From Leishmania mexicana MHOM/GT/2001/U1103 (taxonomy: Eukaryota > Euglenozoa > Kinetoplastea > Trypanosomatida > Trypanosomatidae), in the NCBI RefSeq assembly GCF_000234665.1, contig NC_018324.1, forward strand, positions 1,203,539-1,267,538: a DNA stretch of 64,000 nucleotides. Direction: 5' to 3'. The notes beneath the pieces were generated by a model that saw only the letters and a program-made list of their open reading frames with translations, searched no databases and was not told the DNA's origin. Shown piece after piece: positions 1 through 8,561 of this stretch; position 1 is the first letter of the stretch; each line of letters begins with the position of its first letter. The position numbers were made by a program, and so were the translations under genes.

Positions 1-468
1 CTTGGTGGACTCGATGGGAGAGTGGTGCCACTTGTTTGCAAAGGCGGCATTGCCTTTGCCGCCCTGGCCGCCCTCCAGCAGCACAATCTGCATCCCCTCC
101 TCATCCATGTCGTACTGCACTTCATTCGTGTCCATGTCCACTACCTGGGTCCCCAGCGGCAGCTGCAGCCACAGATCCTGTCCACGCTTGCCGTGCGCCT
201 CACGAGAGAAGCCGCAGCAGCCTGCGCCGGCGGAGATCTGGCTACCCAAGTCCACGATATGACTGAGGTCGGTGTGCTGCTTGACGCATTGCAGCAACAC
301 ATTGCCGCCGTTGCCTCCATTACCGCCGCCTGGGCCGGCAAACTCATTGCCGTGCTCGTGAGCCATGATGCTTGCACCATCACCGCCAGATCCGCTGCAG
401 AGTAGCACCTTGACGCGGTCGACAAAGCGATGCTTTGCCCTGTGCGCGCCCCACCTACGCCGGAGCAT
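1..468 (-). CDS. Obg-family GTPase, N-terminal part (cut by left edge), probably mitochondrial
   Basis: This is the first 156 codons of an Obg/MTG2-type GTPase; the frame is open to position 1. After a basic start (MLRRRWGAHRAKHR, a possible mitochondrial presequence) the protein shows the glycine-rich Obg fold: FVDRVKV, SGSGGDG, GPGGGNGGNGGNV, then GKRGQDLWLQLPLGTQV and LLEGGQGGKGNAAFA. These match the conserved Obg-domain blocks. The G domain lies outside the window. Obg/MTG2 proteins assist late assembly of the large ribosomal subunit; a mitoribosomal role is inferred from the presequence and the family. The ATG at 468 was chosen because it is the only Met just before the Obg domain; the frame upstream is open but has no ATG close by. 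Confidence 0.85.
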   Translation of the reverse strand, partial: MLRRRWGAHRAKHRFVDRVKVLLCSGSGGDGASIMAHEHGNEFAGPGGGNGGNGGNVLLQCVKQHTDLSHIVDLGSQISAGAGCCGFSREAHGKRGQDLWLQLPLGTQVVDMDTNEVQYDMDEEGMQIVLLEGGQGGKGNAAFANKWHHSPIESTK

Positions 469-1311
469 GCGCTGTCGTCCAACCAAGAGAGTAGAATGGC
501 AAGCAGAACGACAGTAAGCTACTGTGGAGTTGCGAGCCTGTCTCCACGACTTTTCAAACGTATGTGGTGAGTAGCACCACGGACAGACACTAGAGGACGA
601 TGTCCACCAGCGAAGAGGAGGAGAAAGGAATGGAGAGGGCGGTGAAAGCGGAGGAATTTGCGTATGCACAGTGGCAGAAGTACGCGATGCTCAGTCTCGA
701 AAGGCCTCAAGTGGAGCCGACTCACGTAAACGCATCCATGAACCATCGCACCCCACCACCACCCAGCGGCCTTGCACGCGAAACGAGGAGAGAGAGAGAC
801 AGGAAAAGAGCAAGGTTGCGAAGAGACGCATGAGGCCAATCACAAGAGTAGCAAAGGCGAAGCACAAGAAAAAAAGATACTGTATTCGATGTTTGCTATA
901 CTTTCGCGAAGTAGGCCCACGCAGCACCAAGTGCACCCCCCCCCCACACACACACTCACTCCCTCGCGCACATGCACCGGCATACACACGTGCACAGGAG
1001 GCATTGCTCCTCTTACTCTTTTTTTTAGGTTTCGAATTCATTTTTGTACGCAGAGTCCACTTTCCTTGCTCAATCCGCAGGAGAGAGACGGCAACTGCGC
1101 GCGAGAGGGACTGAGAGACAAGACCCACTTATTCGAGAACGCCGATGCGATGCTTAGTATGTTACTCACAAAACACCCCCAGAAAAGAAGGGGGTGGGGT
1201 TACAACAGGCCACACATACGCCAGCAGCGACGTTGTAGCTGACCAGCTGCAGATGTACGCGCACACACACACGCACGCATACGCGTGTCTGTCATCATTC
1301 GCTCAGCACGA
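469..1311. other. Intergenic: Obg 5' flank and MTR4 3' UTR
   Basis: No gene seen. A minus-strand polypyrimidine tract at about 608-640, followed by AG near 590-591, is a likely trans-splice acceptor for the Obg gene. A C-run with CA repeats lies near 937-955, and a CA/CG-rich repeat near 1260-1285. Confidence 0.5.
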
Positions 1312-4176
1312 CTACAAGTACAGCGATGACGCGAAAACGATATCACGCTTGATGAGCTGGATGCCCTTGAGGAACTTTTCGTGCAATTCGATGCTGCCGA
1401 TAGCCGGCGACCGCGCCGCGGAGGCCAGCTGGCGCAGCATCTCCTCCAGACGACGCATCATGCGCACAATATCACCCTCGTACGCCGTGGTCTTGCTCAC
1501 GAGATCGACGAACTTCGCCCCTTTTGCCCACAGGTAGGTTACCTCCATGAGTGACGGCATGACCTTCTCCACCGAACTGTTTTCTTGCATCAGGCCGCTT
1601 TCGGCGCTAACAGTGGCGATGCGAGTAACGATCTCGTTGAGGTCCTTCAGCGGCTGCTCGAACTCCTGCGGCAACGAGAAGCCATCTGGGGTGCGGTGCA
1701 CGTTGACGAGACATGATAAGAGAGCCACAATCATCTCCGTCTCCATCGAGTTCAGCACGCCTTTGAAGAGCAGCTCCGTCAGCAGAATTTCATTTTCGTC
1801 TGTCGTCGTTATCTCGCACGCTACGCGGGCCTTGCGGAGAATGATGTTGTCCTTATCGATGTAGTCCAGGCGACGCAGCACACGCATCATCTGCTTCAGC
1901 TCTTCGGAGAAGACCGCCTTGCTCATGCCGGCTAATTCACCCTTCACCTGCTCCAACTGAGCCTCGAGGTCTGCCTTTCGCTTGTACTGCTCAAACTCCT
2001 CCTGCAGCTCTGGTGTGGGGGATGTGGCAAGAATGTTGTCCTCTAGCTGCTTTTGCAGCTTCGACACCTGCGTCTGCAGCTTACTCAGCTGCGCGTCCTC
2101 GGCACCCATCTGCGCAGAGGTGAGCACGGGAATGCTGTTACCAAACTGGCGCTGCAGCTTCGACAGAATTTGCACCACCTCAGCACGCCCCCGCTCGGAG
2201 TCCGGGTTTTCGGGAAGGTTTGTCTTCAGCGTCGAAAGGGACTGGACGTCTGAGAAGTCGAACGTCACCGTGTATAGGTCCGCCTTCTCCGAGGTGTACT
2301 CGCTGACCGGGCACGGCGTCAAAGCGCTCGGATTCGACGCGTCCGCCTTCATGCAGATCACAGCAGCTTGGATGGAGAAGGTGCTGGGGTCGCTGAAGTT
2401 TGGGTTGGTGCTCTTTGCGGCAAACGAGCGGCAAACGCCCCAGCCAAAGTCGAGCTGATCGGAGGCGCGAACGATATGCACAAAACGGCCCGTCTGCACC
2501 CAGTTCTTGAGGAACTTGGGCTGGCGCAGAATGTGGTCCACCTCGTTCCTCTTCTTCGCGATCATGTCCTCGCAAATCGTGTACTGCCGAAAGGCGCTCT
2601 CGTGGGTGAGGTTGATCTCCTCGATGGACCTGCGCAGAGCAGCACCCTTCTCCTCTAACGCTGGCTTGTCACGCAGGCGCTGGAATTGCGAGAAGCTGCG
2701 CTTCATCATAAATTCAGGATCGACGTCCTCGACGCGCAGCAGGTTCAGCACCATATTGTACGTCAGGTGGAAACTGCTGAGCAGGACGTCGGCGCCACCG
2801 CCGGTCAGCTGCTTCAGCGTGTCGGGCTCCACTGCCTCGTCCACCATGGCAATGACAACGCCAACGCGGTCGAGGCCACGACGGCCGGCGCGCCCCGACA
2901 TTTGAATGTACTCGCCGCCGGTGAGGTAGCGGTTCTTCTCGCCGTCGAACTTCTTGACAGAGGTGAAGACGACGGTACGGGCCGGCATGTTAAGCCCCAT
3001 GGAGAAAGTCTCGGTGGAGAAGAGAACCTTGACCAAACCCGCCTGGAAAAGAATCTCGACAACCTCCTTCAGAATCGGAAGGAGACCGGAGTGGTGGATA
3101 CCGACACCGCGCTTCAGGAGCGGGTGAAGATGCTCAATAGCGGGCAGCTTCCGGTCCTCCTCCGCCAGCGACTCCATAGCATTGTTGAACACCTCCATCA
3201 CGAGAGCATCCTCTTCGGTGTTATTGAAGTTTAGCCGCGAGAGCGCGAGGGCGTTGCGCTCGCACTCCGCCTTGGCGAAGGAGAAGACGATCACAGGGTA
3301 CATGTTGCGGTCCATCACGAGTTTGACGATCTCCATCATGGACTGCGACGACCCACCGTGACTGCGGCCACCGCCGCCCTTGTGGTTCCCGCGCGGGTCT
3401 TTGGAGGAGCCGTTGGCTGGGCCTGCCGCACCCACACCGTTTGCGACGCCCTCCGTCCCCATCGACGCGATAGCCTTGCCGAAGTTGTCATCGCGGAATT
3501 TGCCTTTTTCATCCACGATGAGGAAGATGCCGTCGGCTCCGGCCGGATACAGGTAGTGCTGTAGCGGCACTGGCCGGTAGTCTGTGTGAATGACGTGTAC
3601 CTTTGTGGTGGGATGGATGCTCTCCACCCAGTCCGCAAACTCGCGCGCGTTCGGGATGGTGGCGGAGAGGAAAACGTACTGGCATCCCTCAGGCAGTAAG
3701 CTGATTGTTTCTTCCCACACCACGCCACGCGACTTGTCGCGCATGTAGTGCACCTCATCGAAGACGACGCAGCCCACCTCCCGCAGCATTTCGGTGCCGC
3801 GGTACAGCATGCTGCGTAGAATCTCTGTCGTCATGACAAGACAGTCCGCGTCCGCCTTGATGGTTGTGTCACCGGTCATGAGACCGACGGAGTCGAACTT
3901 GTCGGAGAACTCGCGGAACTTTTGGTTGCTAAGGGCCTTGATGGGAGAGGTGTAGATGACGCGCTTCTTCTCTCGCAGCGCCTTGGCGATGGCGTAGAGC
4001 GCCACGGTAGTCTTACCTGCCGACGTGTGCGCCGACACTAGAACGCTGTCGCCTTCCTCGAGAGCGTCGATACTCGTCTTCTGGAACGTGTCGAGCTCAT
4101 AGGGGAAAGTGATGGCCGGGTCGACCTCGCGGCGTGTCCGCTTCGCCGCCGGTTCGTCTTCGCGTCTGTCTGACAT
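1312..4176 (-). CDS. MTR4: MTR4/DOB1 exosome RNA helicase (Ski2-like)
   Basis: A 954-residue Ski2-like DExH RNA helicase that unwinds and delivers RNA to the nuclear exosome during rRNA maturation and RNA surveillance. Visible motifs in order: Walker A AHTSAGKTT (about 49-57), TSPIKALSNQK (Ia), DEVH box (140-143), SAT (171-173), GLNMPARTVVF and QMSGRAGRRGLDR (motif VI, about 420-435). An insert in the middle fits the arch/KOW region, and the C-terminus has the DSHCT domain with the usual hydrophobic end (SSLYL). Length is close to known MTR4 proteins. The frame runs open upstream for 110 codons, but that stretch is low-complexity and begins at a non-ATG codon. The ATG at 4176 (MSDRREDEP) starts the recognisable protein. 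SKI2 is the alternative; the short N-terminus and insert favour MTR4. Confidence 0.92.
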   Translation of the reverse strand: MSDRREDEPAAKRTRREVDPAITFPYELDTFQKTSIDALEEGDSVLVSAHTSAGKTTVALYAIAKALREKKRVIYTSPIKALSNQKFREFSDKFDSVGLMTGDTTIKADADCLVMTTEILRSMLYRGTEMLREVGCVVFDEVHYMRDKSRGVVWEETISLLPEGCQYVFLSATIPNAREFADWVESIHPTTKVHVIHTDYRPVPLQHYLYPAGADGIFLIVDEKGKFRDDNFGKAIASMGTEGVANGVGAAGPANGSSKDPRGNHKGGGGRSHGGSSQSMMEIVKLVMDRNMYPVIVFSFAKAECERNALALSRLNFNNTEEDALVMEVFNNAMESLAEEDRKLPAIEHLHPLLKRGVGIHHSGLLPILKEVVEILFQAGLVKVLFSTETFSMGLNMPARTVVFTSVKKFDGEKNRYLTGGEYIQMSGRAGRRGLDRVGVVIAMVDEAVEPDTLKQLTGGGADVLLSSFHLTYNMVLNLLRVEDVDPEFMMKRSFSQFQRLRDKPALEEKGAALRRSIEEINLTHESAFRQYTICEDMIAKKRNEVDHILRQPKFLKNWVQTGRFVHIVRASDQLDFGWGVCRSFAAKSTNPNFSDPSTFSIQAAVICMKADASNPSALTPCPVSEYTSEKADLYTVTFDFSDVQSLSTLKTNLPENPDSERGRAEVVQILSKLQRQFGNSIPVLTSAQMGAEDAQLSKLQTQVSKLQKQLEDNILATSPTPELQEEFEQYKRKADLEAQLEQVKGELAGMSKAVFSEELKQMMRVLRRLDYIDKDNIILRKARVACEITTTDENEILLTELLFKGVLNSMETEMIVALLSCLVNVHRTPDGFSLPQEFEQPLKDLNEIVTRIATVSAESGLMQENSSVEKVMPSLMEVTYLWAKGAKFVDLVSKTTAYEGDIVRMMRRLEEMLRQLASAARSPAIGSIELHEKFLKGIQLIKRDIVFASSLYL

Positions 4177-4608
4177 TCGTAACACTCTGTGCGTGCCTTG
4201 GGGTCTAGAAATGTGTATCGGTGTGTGTGTGTTTGTGTGTGTCTGCGTGCTCGACCACGTGCGAAGACACGTACTGGAGATGGGATAGAAAGAAGGGGGA
4301 GTGGGAGGGTAGCGCCAGTGAGGTGGACACCTACGGCAGGGGCAAGAGGGAGGGAATGAAGGCGGCTTCGGGAAGCTGTGCGCCTTCGGCCTCTCTCGCC
4401 ATGCTGACTTAGTTGACAAATTTGGCCGAAAAAAGCATAGCTCGCACCTTTTTGATCCTCTTCGTCTTTGGATTTTTTTCGTGTGTGTGCATGAGTGCCC
4501 GTGCACGTGTGTCCGAGAGTTTTTTTTTCAAGGAGGCACGCAGTCCTCGCCTCCTCCTCCTTCACCGCCGGGAGACTCGTGCTGGCATTTTGATTGCTCT
4601 CCAGCTCA
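4177..4608. other. Intergenic: MTR4 5' flank and GPx-like 3' UTR
   Basis: No gene seen. A GT-rich repeat at about 4217-4245 and several short T-runs (near 4470 and 4519) are present. Confidence 0.4.
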
Positions 4609-5067
4609 CTACAAAACACACTCGATGGACTGCCGCAGTGCGTCCATGGAGCAGCTAGGCTCCAGCTTACGGCGCGGCACACCACTGCGGTCACACAGGT
4701 ACTTGGTATAGTTCCACAGGGGAGCTCCCTGCTGTGCCCGTAGCATCTGGAACAGCGGGTCGGCTGAGGAACCCTTCACATTGACCCGATCAAAGACAGG
4801 AAAGAGCAGCCCAAGGTCCTCGCACCACTGCGCGATTTCTGTATTGTTGAGCGGCTCTTGATTCGCAAACTGCGCGCACGGAAACGCGAGAACGGTGAAC
4901 CTGCGGGAGTCATACGCCTGTTGCACCTTGTTCAGCATCTCGATGTTGGCGGATGCAAGGCTGCATCGCGATGCCACGTTCACGATGAGCGTCGTATAGC
5001 CAGAGTACTTTTGCAAAACAACAGTCTTGCCATTTTGCACAGCGCTATACGTGAAGATGGATGCCAT
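4609..5067 (-). CDS. Glutathione-peroxidase-like (tryparedoxin peroxidase type) protein
   Basis: A 152-residue thiol peroxidase of the GPx family. In trypanosomatids such enzymes reduce lipid and other hydroperoxides, using tryparedoxin rather than glutathione. The peroxidatic Cys35 lies in NVASRCSLA, where the usual motif is NVASxCG with T further on, so it is divergent here. FPCAQFANQEP holds the active-site Gln (about 70). Cys82 in EIAQWCEDLG sits where the resolving Cys is found in tryparedoxin-dependent relatives. WNYTKYL (118-124) supplies the Trp and Asn of the catalytic tetrad. The ATG at 5067 puts the usual short lead before the first strand; 21 further in-frame codons upstream show no family similarity. 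No targeting signal is evident from this start. Confidence 0.82.
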   Translation of the reverse strand: MASIFTYSAVQNGKTVVLQKYSGYTTLIVNVASRCSLASANIEMLNKVQQAYDSRRFTVLAFPCAQFANQEPLNNTEIAQWCEDLGLLFPVFDRVNVKGSSADPLFQMLRAQQGAPLWNYTKYLCDRSGVPRRKLEPSCSMDALRQSIECVL

Positions 5068-5894
5068 GCCAGCAGCGAGGTCCCACAGACACACGGAGCT
5101 GTCGTGTACAGGCGAGGGGGTAGGCCACAACGAAAAACAACAGACAGAAAAAAAAGACGCGGGCCACGCGGCGGAGAGGGGGGAAGGGTGAGGCGCGGCG
5201 GTTTGACGCGGTTATGAATGGGAGAAACGGCGCCGAAGAGTTTCTCCTGTGTCGCGAAGTTCTGTCTAACGGTGTGCACCGCACGAAGGAGTCGAGAAAA
5301 AAAAAGGGTGGGGGAAGCATGCAGCAGCACATACGAAGGTGCAGACATGGAAGAGAGCATTCAATGGGAGAAGTGGCCATCCGTACGCGCCCAGGAGGGC
5401 GGTGAAGGACGATGGCACCGGAAACTGTCCGAGCCTGTAGCAGTGTGGCTGCCATTGGCAAAAAGGAACAGGAGTGAGGAACAGCCTGCAAGCGTCTTGC
5501 GAGGCCTTGCGCGGCTGTTGCGTGACACGAGCAGCTCACCCTCTGCTCTTCCAGTGGGTATGACACGATCTCACCTACGACCCGCACACTCTCTTTTCCT
5601 TTTCGTTTGCTTTGTGCTTCGCTTCTTCTCGCAGGCCGTTGTCGTGGAATCGTAAGCAAGAAGGGAGCGATGCGTTACTCGAAGGGTTAGTGGTAGACGA
5701 GGCTGCTGGATGCGCGACGAGAAAAAGGGAGGAGGCGGAGGGAGGAAGGGCACTAGGAGGTGCTGTGGATGAGGCGGTCAACCAAAACCTAGGTGATACC
5801 TCAAACACCTAATGAACTGCTGCTCCGTTGATTGAGCCTCCGAAAGAAGCACCAGCAGCACAGGGATGCCGTCCCCAACACAGCACGGGCGCAA
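5068..5894. other. Intergenic: GPx-like 5' flank and RRP41 3' UTR
   Basis: No gene seen. An A-run near 5148-5156 and another near 5297 read as T-runs on the transcribed strand, and are probably part of trans-splicing or polyadenylation tracts. Confidence 0.4.
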
Positions 5895-6635
5895 CTAGCT
5901 TTGTAGCGCCAAGATCTTCCTTGCATGTTCCTCCAGCGCCTTTCGCATTGTTGTCTCAAAGAGCTTCGTGGCACCCTCCTCCGCGCACTTGAGCAGCCGC
6001 GTCGCCGAGTCTGGAGGTAGCCGCGACGTCGTCTCCAGCCAAATGATGTTCCGCGTGTCGTGTCCCGTGAATGCCGCCGCAATCACTGGGCACTGAGAGC
6101 GCAACTCGTCGTTTGTCAAGTCTATCAGCATGTGCTCATCCAGAATCCCTGCATCAATGCAGCACACCGCGTCCCGCATAGCAACGTTTGCGTCGATCAG
6201 GGCGAGGCACGCCGCGTTGATGCACGCGATTTTCTCGTTCCCGTCCTGCTGAAGGACCTCGATGTAAATGTGAATCTGCGAGTTGGGATACTGGGAAAGG
6301 AGGATGACGGAGCGGGCCACTTGCACCACAGCGGCGCCGATGTCCTCTGAGAGCCTGCTACGCCTCTGCGGATTGCGACGGTTTTCCCCAGCAAACGCGG
6401 CGACCGCCACTTCGCACGTGACAAGCGCCTTATCGTGCTTTGCCTCCTGCTTGTGGAGCGACTCTCGCGGCCCAAAGACGGATGCGCACACTTTTGACTG
6501 CCCAAGTGTGATGTCGCAACTGCCGTCACAAGCGGAAAGCGTGCCGAATGCAATGTCCATGCGCCGTGCCTCCCGCGGGCGACGGCCGTCCAGGCGAAGA
6601 CCCGCTGGACTGACGTACTCCTTTTGGCGAGACAT
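5895..6635 (-). CDS. RRP41: Exosome subunit RRP41 (RNase PH-like ring protein)
   Basis: A 246-residue RNase PH-fold subunit of the six-membered exosome ring. The N-terminus EYVSPAGLRLDGRRP carries the RRP41/Ski6 signature (LRLDGRRP). It is followed by CDGSCDITLGQSKVCASVFGP, the RNase PH core with EVLQQDGNEKIACINAACLALIDANVAMRD, and a family-typical C-terminus. RRP41 pairs with RRP45 in the ring; in eukaryotes the ring is normally catalytically inert and the channel feeds RRP44. Its likely functional partner, the MTR4 helicase, lies two genes downstream in the same polycistron. The ATG at 6635 is the first in frame and directly precedes the conserved block. Confidence 0.92.
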   Translation of the reverse strand: MSRQKEYVSPAGLRLDGRRPREARRMDIAFGTLSACDGSCDITLGQSKVCASVFGPRESLHKQEAKHDKALVTCEVAVAAFAGENRRNPQRRSRLSEDIGAAVVQVARSVILLSQYPNSQIHIYIEVLQQDGNEKIACINAACLALIDANVAMRDAVCCIDAGILDEHMLIDLTNDELRSQCPVIAAAFTGHDTRNIIWLETTSRLPPDSATRLLKCAEEGATKLFETTMRKALEEHARKILALQS

Positions 6636-7217
6636 ATGGCTGTTCGCTGACTACAGCAACCTCACCATATCATAAGAGAGGGGAAGCCGCGCAAGAGCAA
6701 CGAAGACAGAGGAGGGGGCCGACGGTATGGCGGTAGGAAGGGAGGGCAGAGAGATCCGTGAGGGGAAGCGAGGAAGGCTTGAAAAAAAAGGGGGAGATGG
6801 GTGGGAGGGGCATGGCAACAAGCATGCAGCTTTCCTGTGACAATCACGATCAAGTGAATAAAGGGGAGGAAGCGGAAGTGCGGAGAAAGGCGTAGCATGG
6901 CGCACGAGTCCCTTCCCACTCGGAAAATGGCCGTATTCGAGCCCCAGGCCTAGCGCCGGAGTCAATGCATGCATCGACAGTGGTCGCGACGTACGCCACG
7001 GTTTTACTACAAGAAACACCAAAGGCGCATTGCTATTATTTTTATGTGCGTGCCTGTGCTGGCATCGACGACTGAAGCAGATCATTGCAGGTTCAGAAAG
7101 GTGGGGAAATCTGTGTAGGAAAAGCTGACGCCTTCCCTCGCGGCATGTGGCGTGGCCATTGTACAACAACGGCAGATGAACGCTTTCTGTGCCCGTTGGT
7201 ATTTCTGGCCGCGTCAA
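6636..7217. other. Intergenic: RRP41 5' flank
   Basis: No gene seen. A purine-rich + strand stretch at about 6735-6815 is a long polypyrimidine tract on the transcribed strand and probably directs trans-splicing of RRP41. Confidence 0.4.
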
Positions 7218-7442
7218 TCACCCCACGTCGCCATCGTCCCGCGGTGCTCCTTCTGTTCGGACACCCAGTACACGGTGAACATGTGCAATCGTGCAGTCCT
7301 GATGTTGTGCAATCAGGCCAATCAGTTCCTGCGCGAGGTCTCTCGCGGCGTTGTAGCGGTGCAAAAGCTCGGCGAGCGGCAACGTGGACAGCTCCCACCA
7401 CAGCAGCTGGTAGGGCGTTGCCATGTCCTCTTCGATTGGCAT
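7218..7442 (-). CDS. Swi5-like recombination mediator (small protein)
   Basis: A 74-residue protein whose core, LLHRYNAARDLAQELIGLIA followed by TIAHVHRVLGV, matches the Swi5/Sae3 pattern (L-H-x-YN-x2-KD-x-AQ-x-L-x-G-x-IA ... T-x3-hxx-xhG). Swi5, usually with Sfr1/Mei5, stabilises Rad51 or Dmc1 filaments in homologous recombination. Length suits the family, which is mostly the Swi5 domain. The frame has a stop (TAA at 7470-7472) before the ATG at 7442; a second ATG at 7424 (MATPYQ) is possible. The short acidic tail after the domain has no recognised function. No Sfr1-like gene was seen in the window. The assignment rests on motif reading, not on a search. Confidence 0.68.
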   Translation of the reverse strand: MPIEEDMATPYQLLWWELSTLPLAELLHRYNAARDLAQELIGLIAQHQDCTIAHVHRVLGVRTEGAPRDDGDVG

Positions 7443-8561
7443 ATACCGCGTGCCCTCGTTTTCGAAAAGTTACGCTCACGGTCTTTCTGATTATTGGAGG
7501 CGGTAGAGGAGACACAGAGCGAGAGAGAGCGAGAGAAAGAGAGAGCGAGGTAGGGAGAAACGGTGGCACTCGTTGGCGGGGAAGGGCAGGAGAAACGGGA
7601 AACGACAACCTTTTCTATTGTTTTCTCCCACCAGGAGGGACACCGAATAGTGTACTTGCGGGACGCCCTCTGTAGATGTGCATCGGCGCGAGTATGGCCG
7701 CCACGCATGTCCTCCGCACCCCATTCCTCACTTTCCCCCTCGGAGCAACCGCAAATGAAGAAAAGGTGAGGAAGTCTTCGTCTTCACACCATCAAGAGGG
7801 AGAAGGTAGGCGCATGCTCGAGGCTGACGTGCACAGGATAGTCGAAGTGGATGGCCAGCGTCTTCCATCGGCTCATCATCATGCGCGTGCATCCGGGAGG
7901 GCTGTAGAGAGGAGGTAAGCGCAACAAGCAACGAAACACAAGTGGCCGCCAACAAGAAGGGAGGAGGGAGAGACGAAAAGAGCAAATGCCCACGAAACAC
8001 AGCACACACACACGCATACGTACGTGCACACAGCTGCCCATATGCCACGTGGGGTGGCAATGGCAACATACACGCGTGTATGTGCGTGTGTGTGATGCGT
8101 GGTTAGGGGATGCCCAAGGCGCGACGAACGACGAAGAAAGTGAAACGCGGAACAGGAGAGTCACAACCGCGCAGCAAAGCGGACTGAAGCGCGTCGCGAA
8201 CACACGAAGCAGGATGTGTGTGCAGTTGTGGCGGCTGAATGGGAGAGCGAAAGAGCAGCTGACGGCCCTCAAGTAGATTTAGCGCTCCATCGTGTTGACA
8301 CGAGAAGGTGGATGAGAACCGAGGAGTCGCATTTCTCCCGCACGGGGCCCTCTTATTACCGTCGCAAGCAAGTGCCTCGCCTCCGCTCCCCCTTCCCCCT
8401 CCTCCACTTCTGCAGGGTTTCCACACCATGTCTGTATTCGAAAAAGAGCACCTATGCACACTTGCACGCACACGCACGCCACATGTAGAGCAGATGGTGC
8501 GTTGAATGGGGGAGCAGCGGGTGCAGTTCTACTCCACAGACGGCGGCACACACCGTGGGCG
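7443..8561. other. Intergenic: AP-2 mu 3' UTR and Swi5-like 5' flank
   Basis: About 1.1 kb with a GA-rich repeat (about 7518-7555), CA/CG-rich repeats near 8003-8030, and one possible tiny ORF at 7784-7882 (listed separately). Nothing else is convincing. Confidence 0.4.
7784..7882 (-). CDS. Possible 32-residue ORF, unknown
   Basis: A very short frame from ATG 7882 (three Met codons in a row) encodes MMMSRWKTLAIHFDYPV and a further 15 residues. It uses codons typical of the neighbours. It lies just after a pyrimidine-rich tract and AG (CTCTCTACAG on the minus strand), so a transcript start here is plausible. However, an overlapping frame begins at a slightly earlier ATG (7728-7892, 54 residues), and a frame this short can be chance. 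No family recognised. Confidence 0.2.
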   Translation of the reverse strand: MMMSRWKTLAIHFDYPVHVSLEHAPTFSLLMV

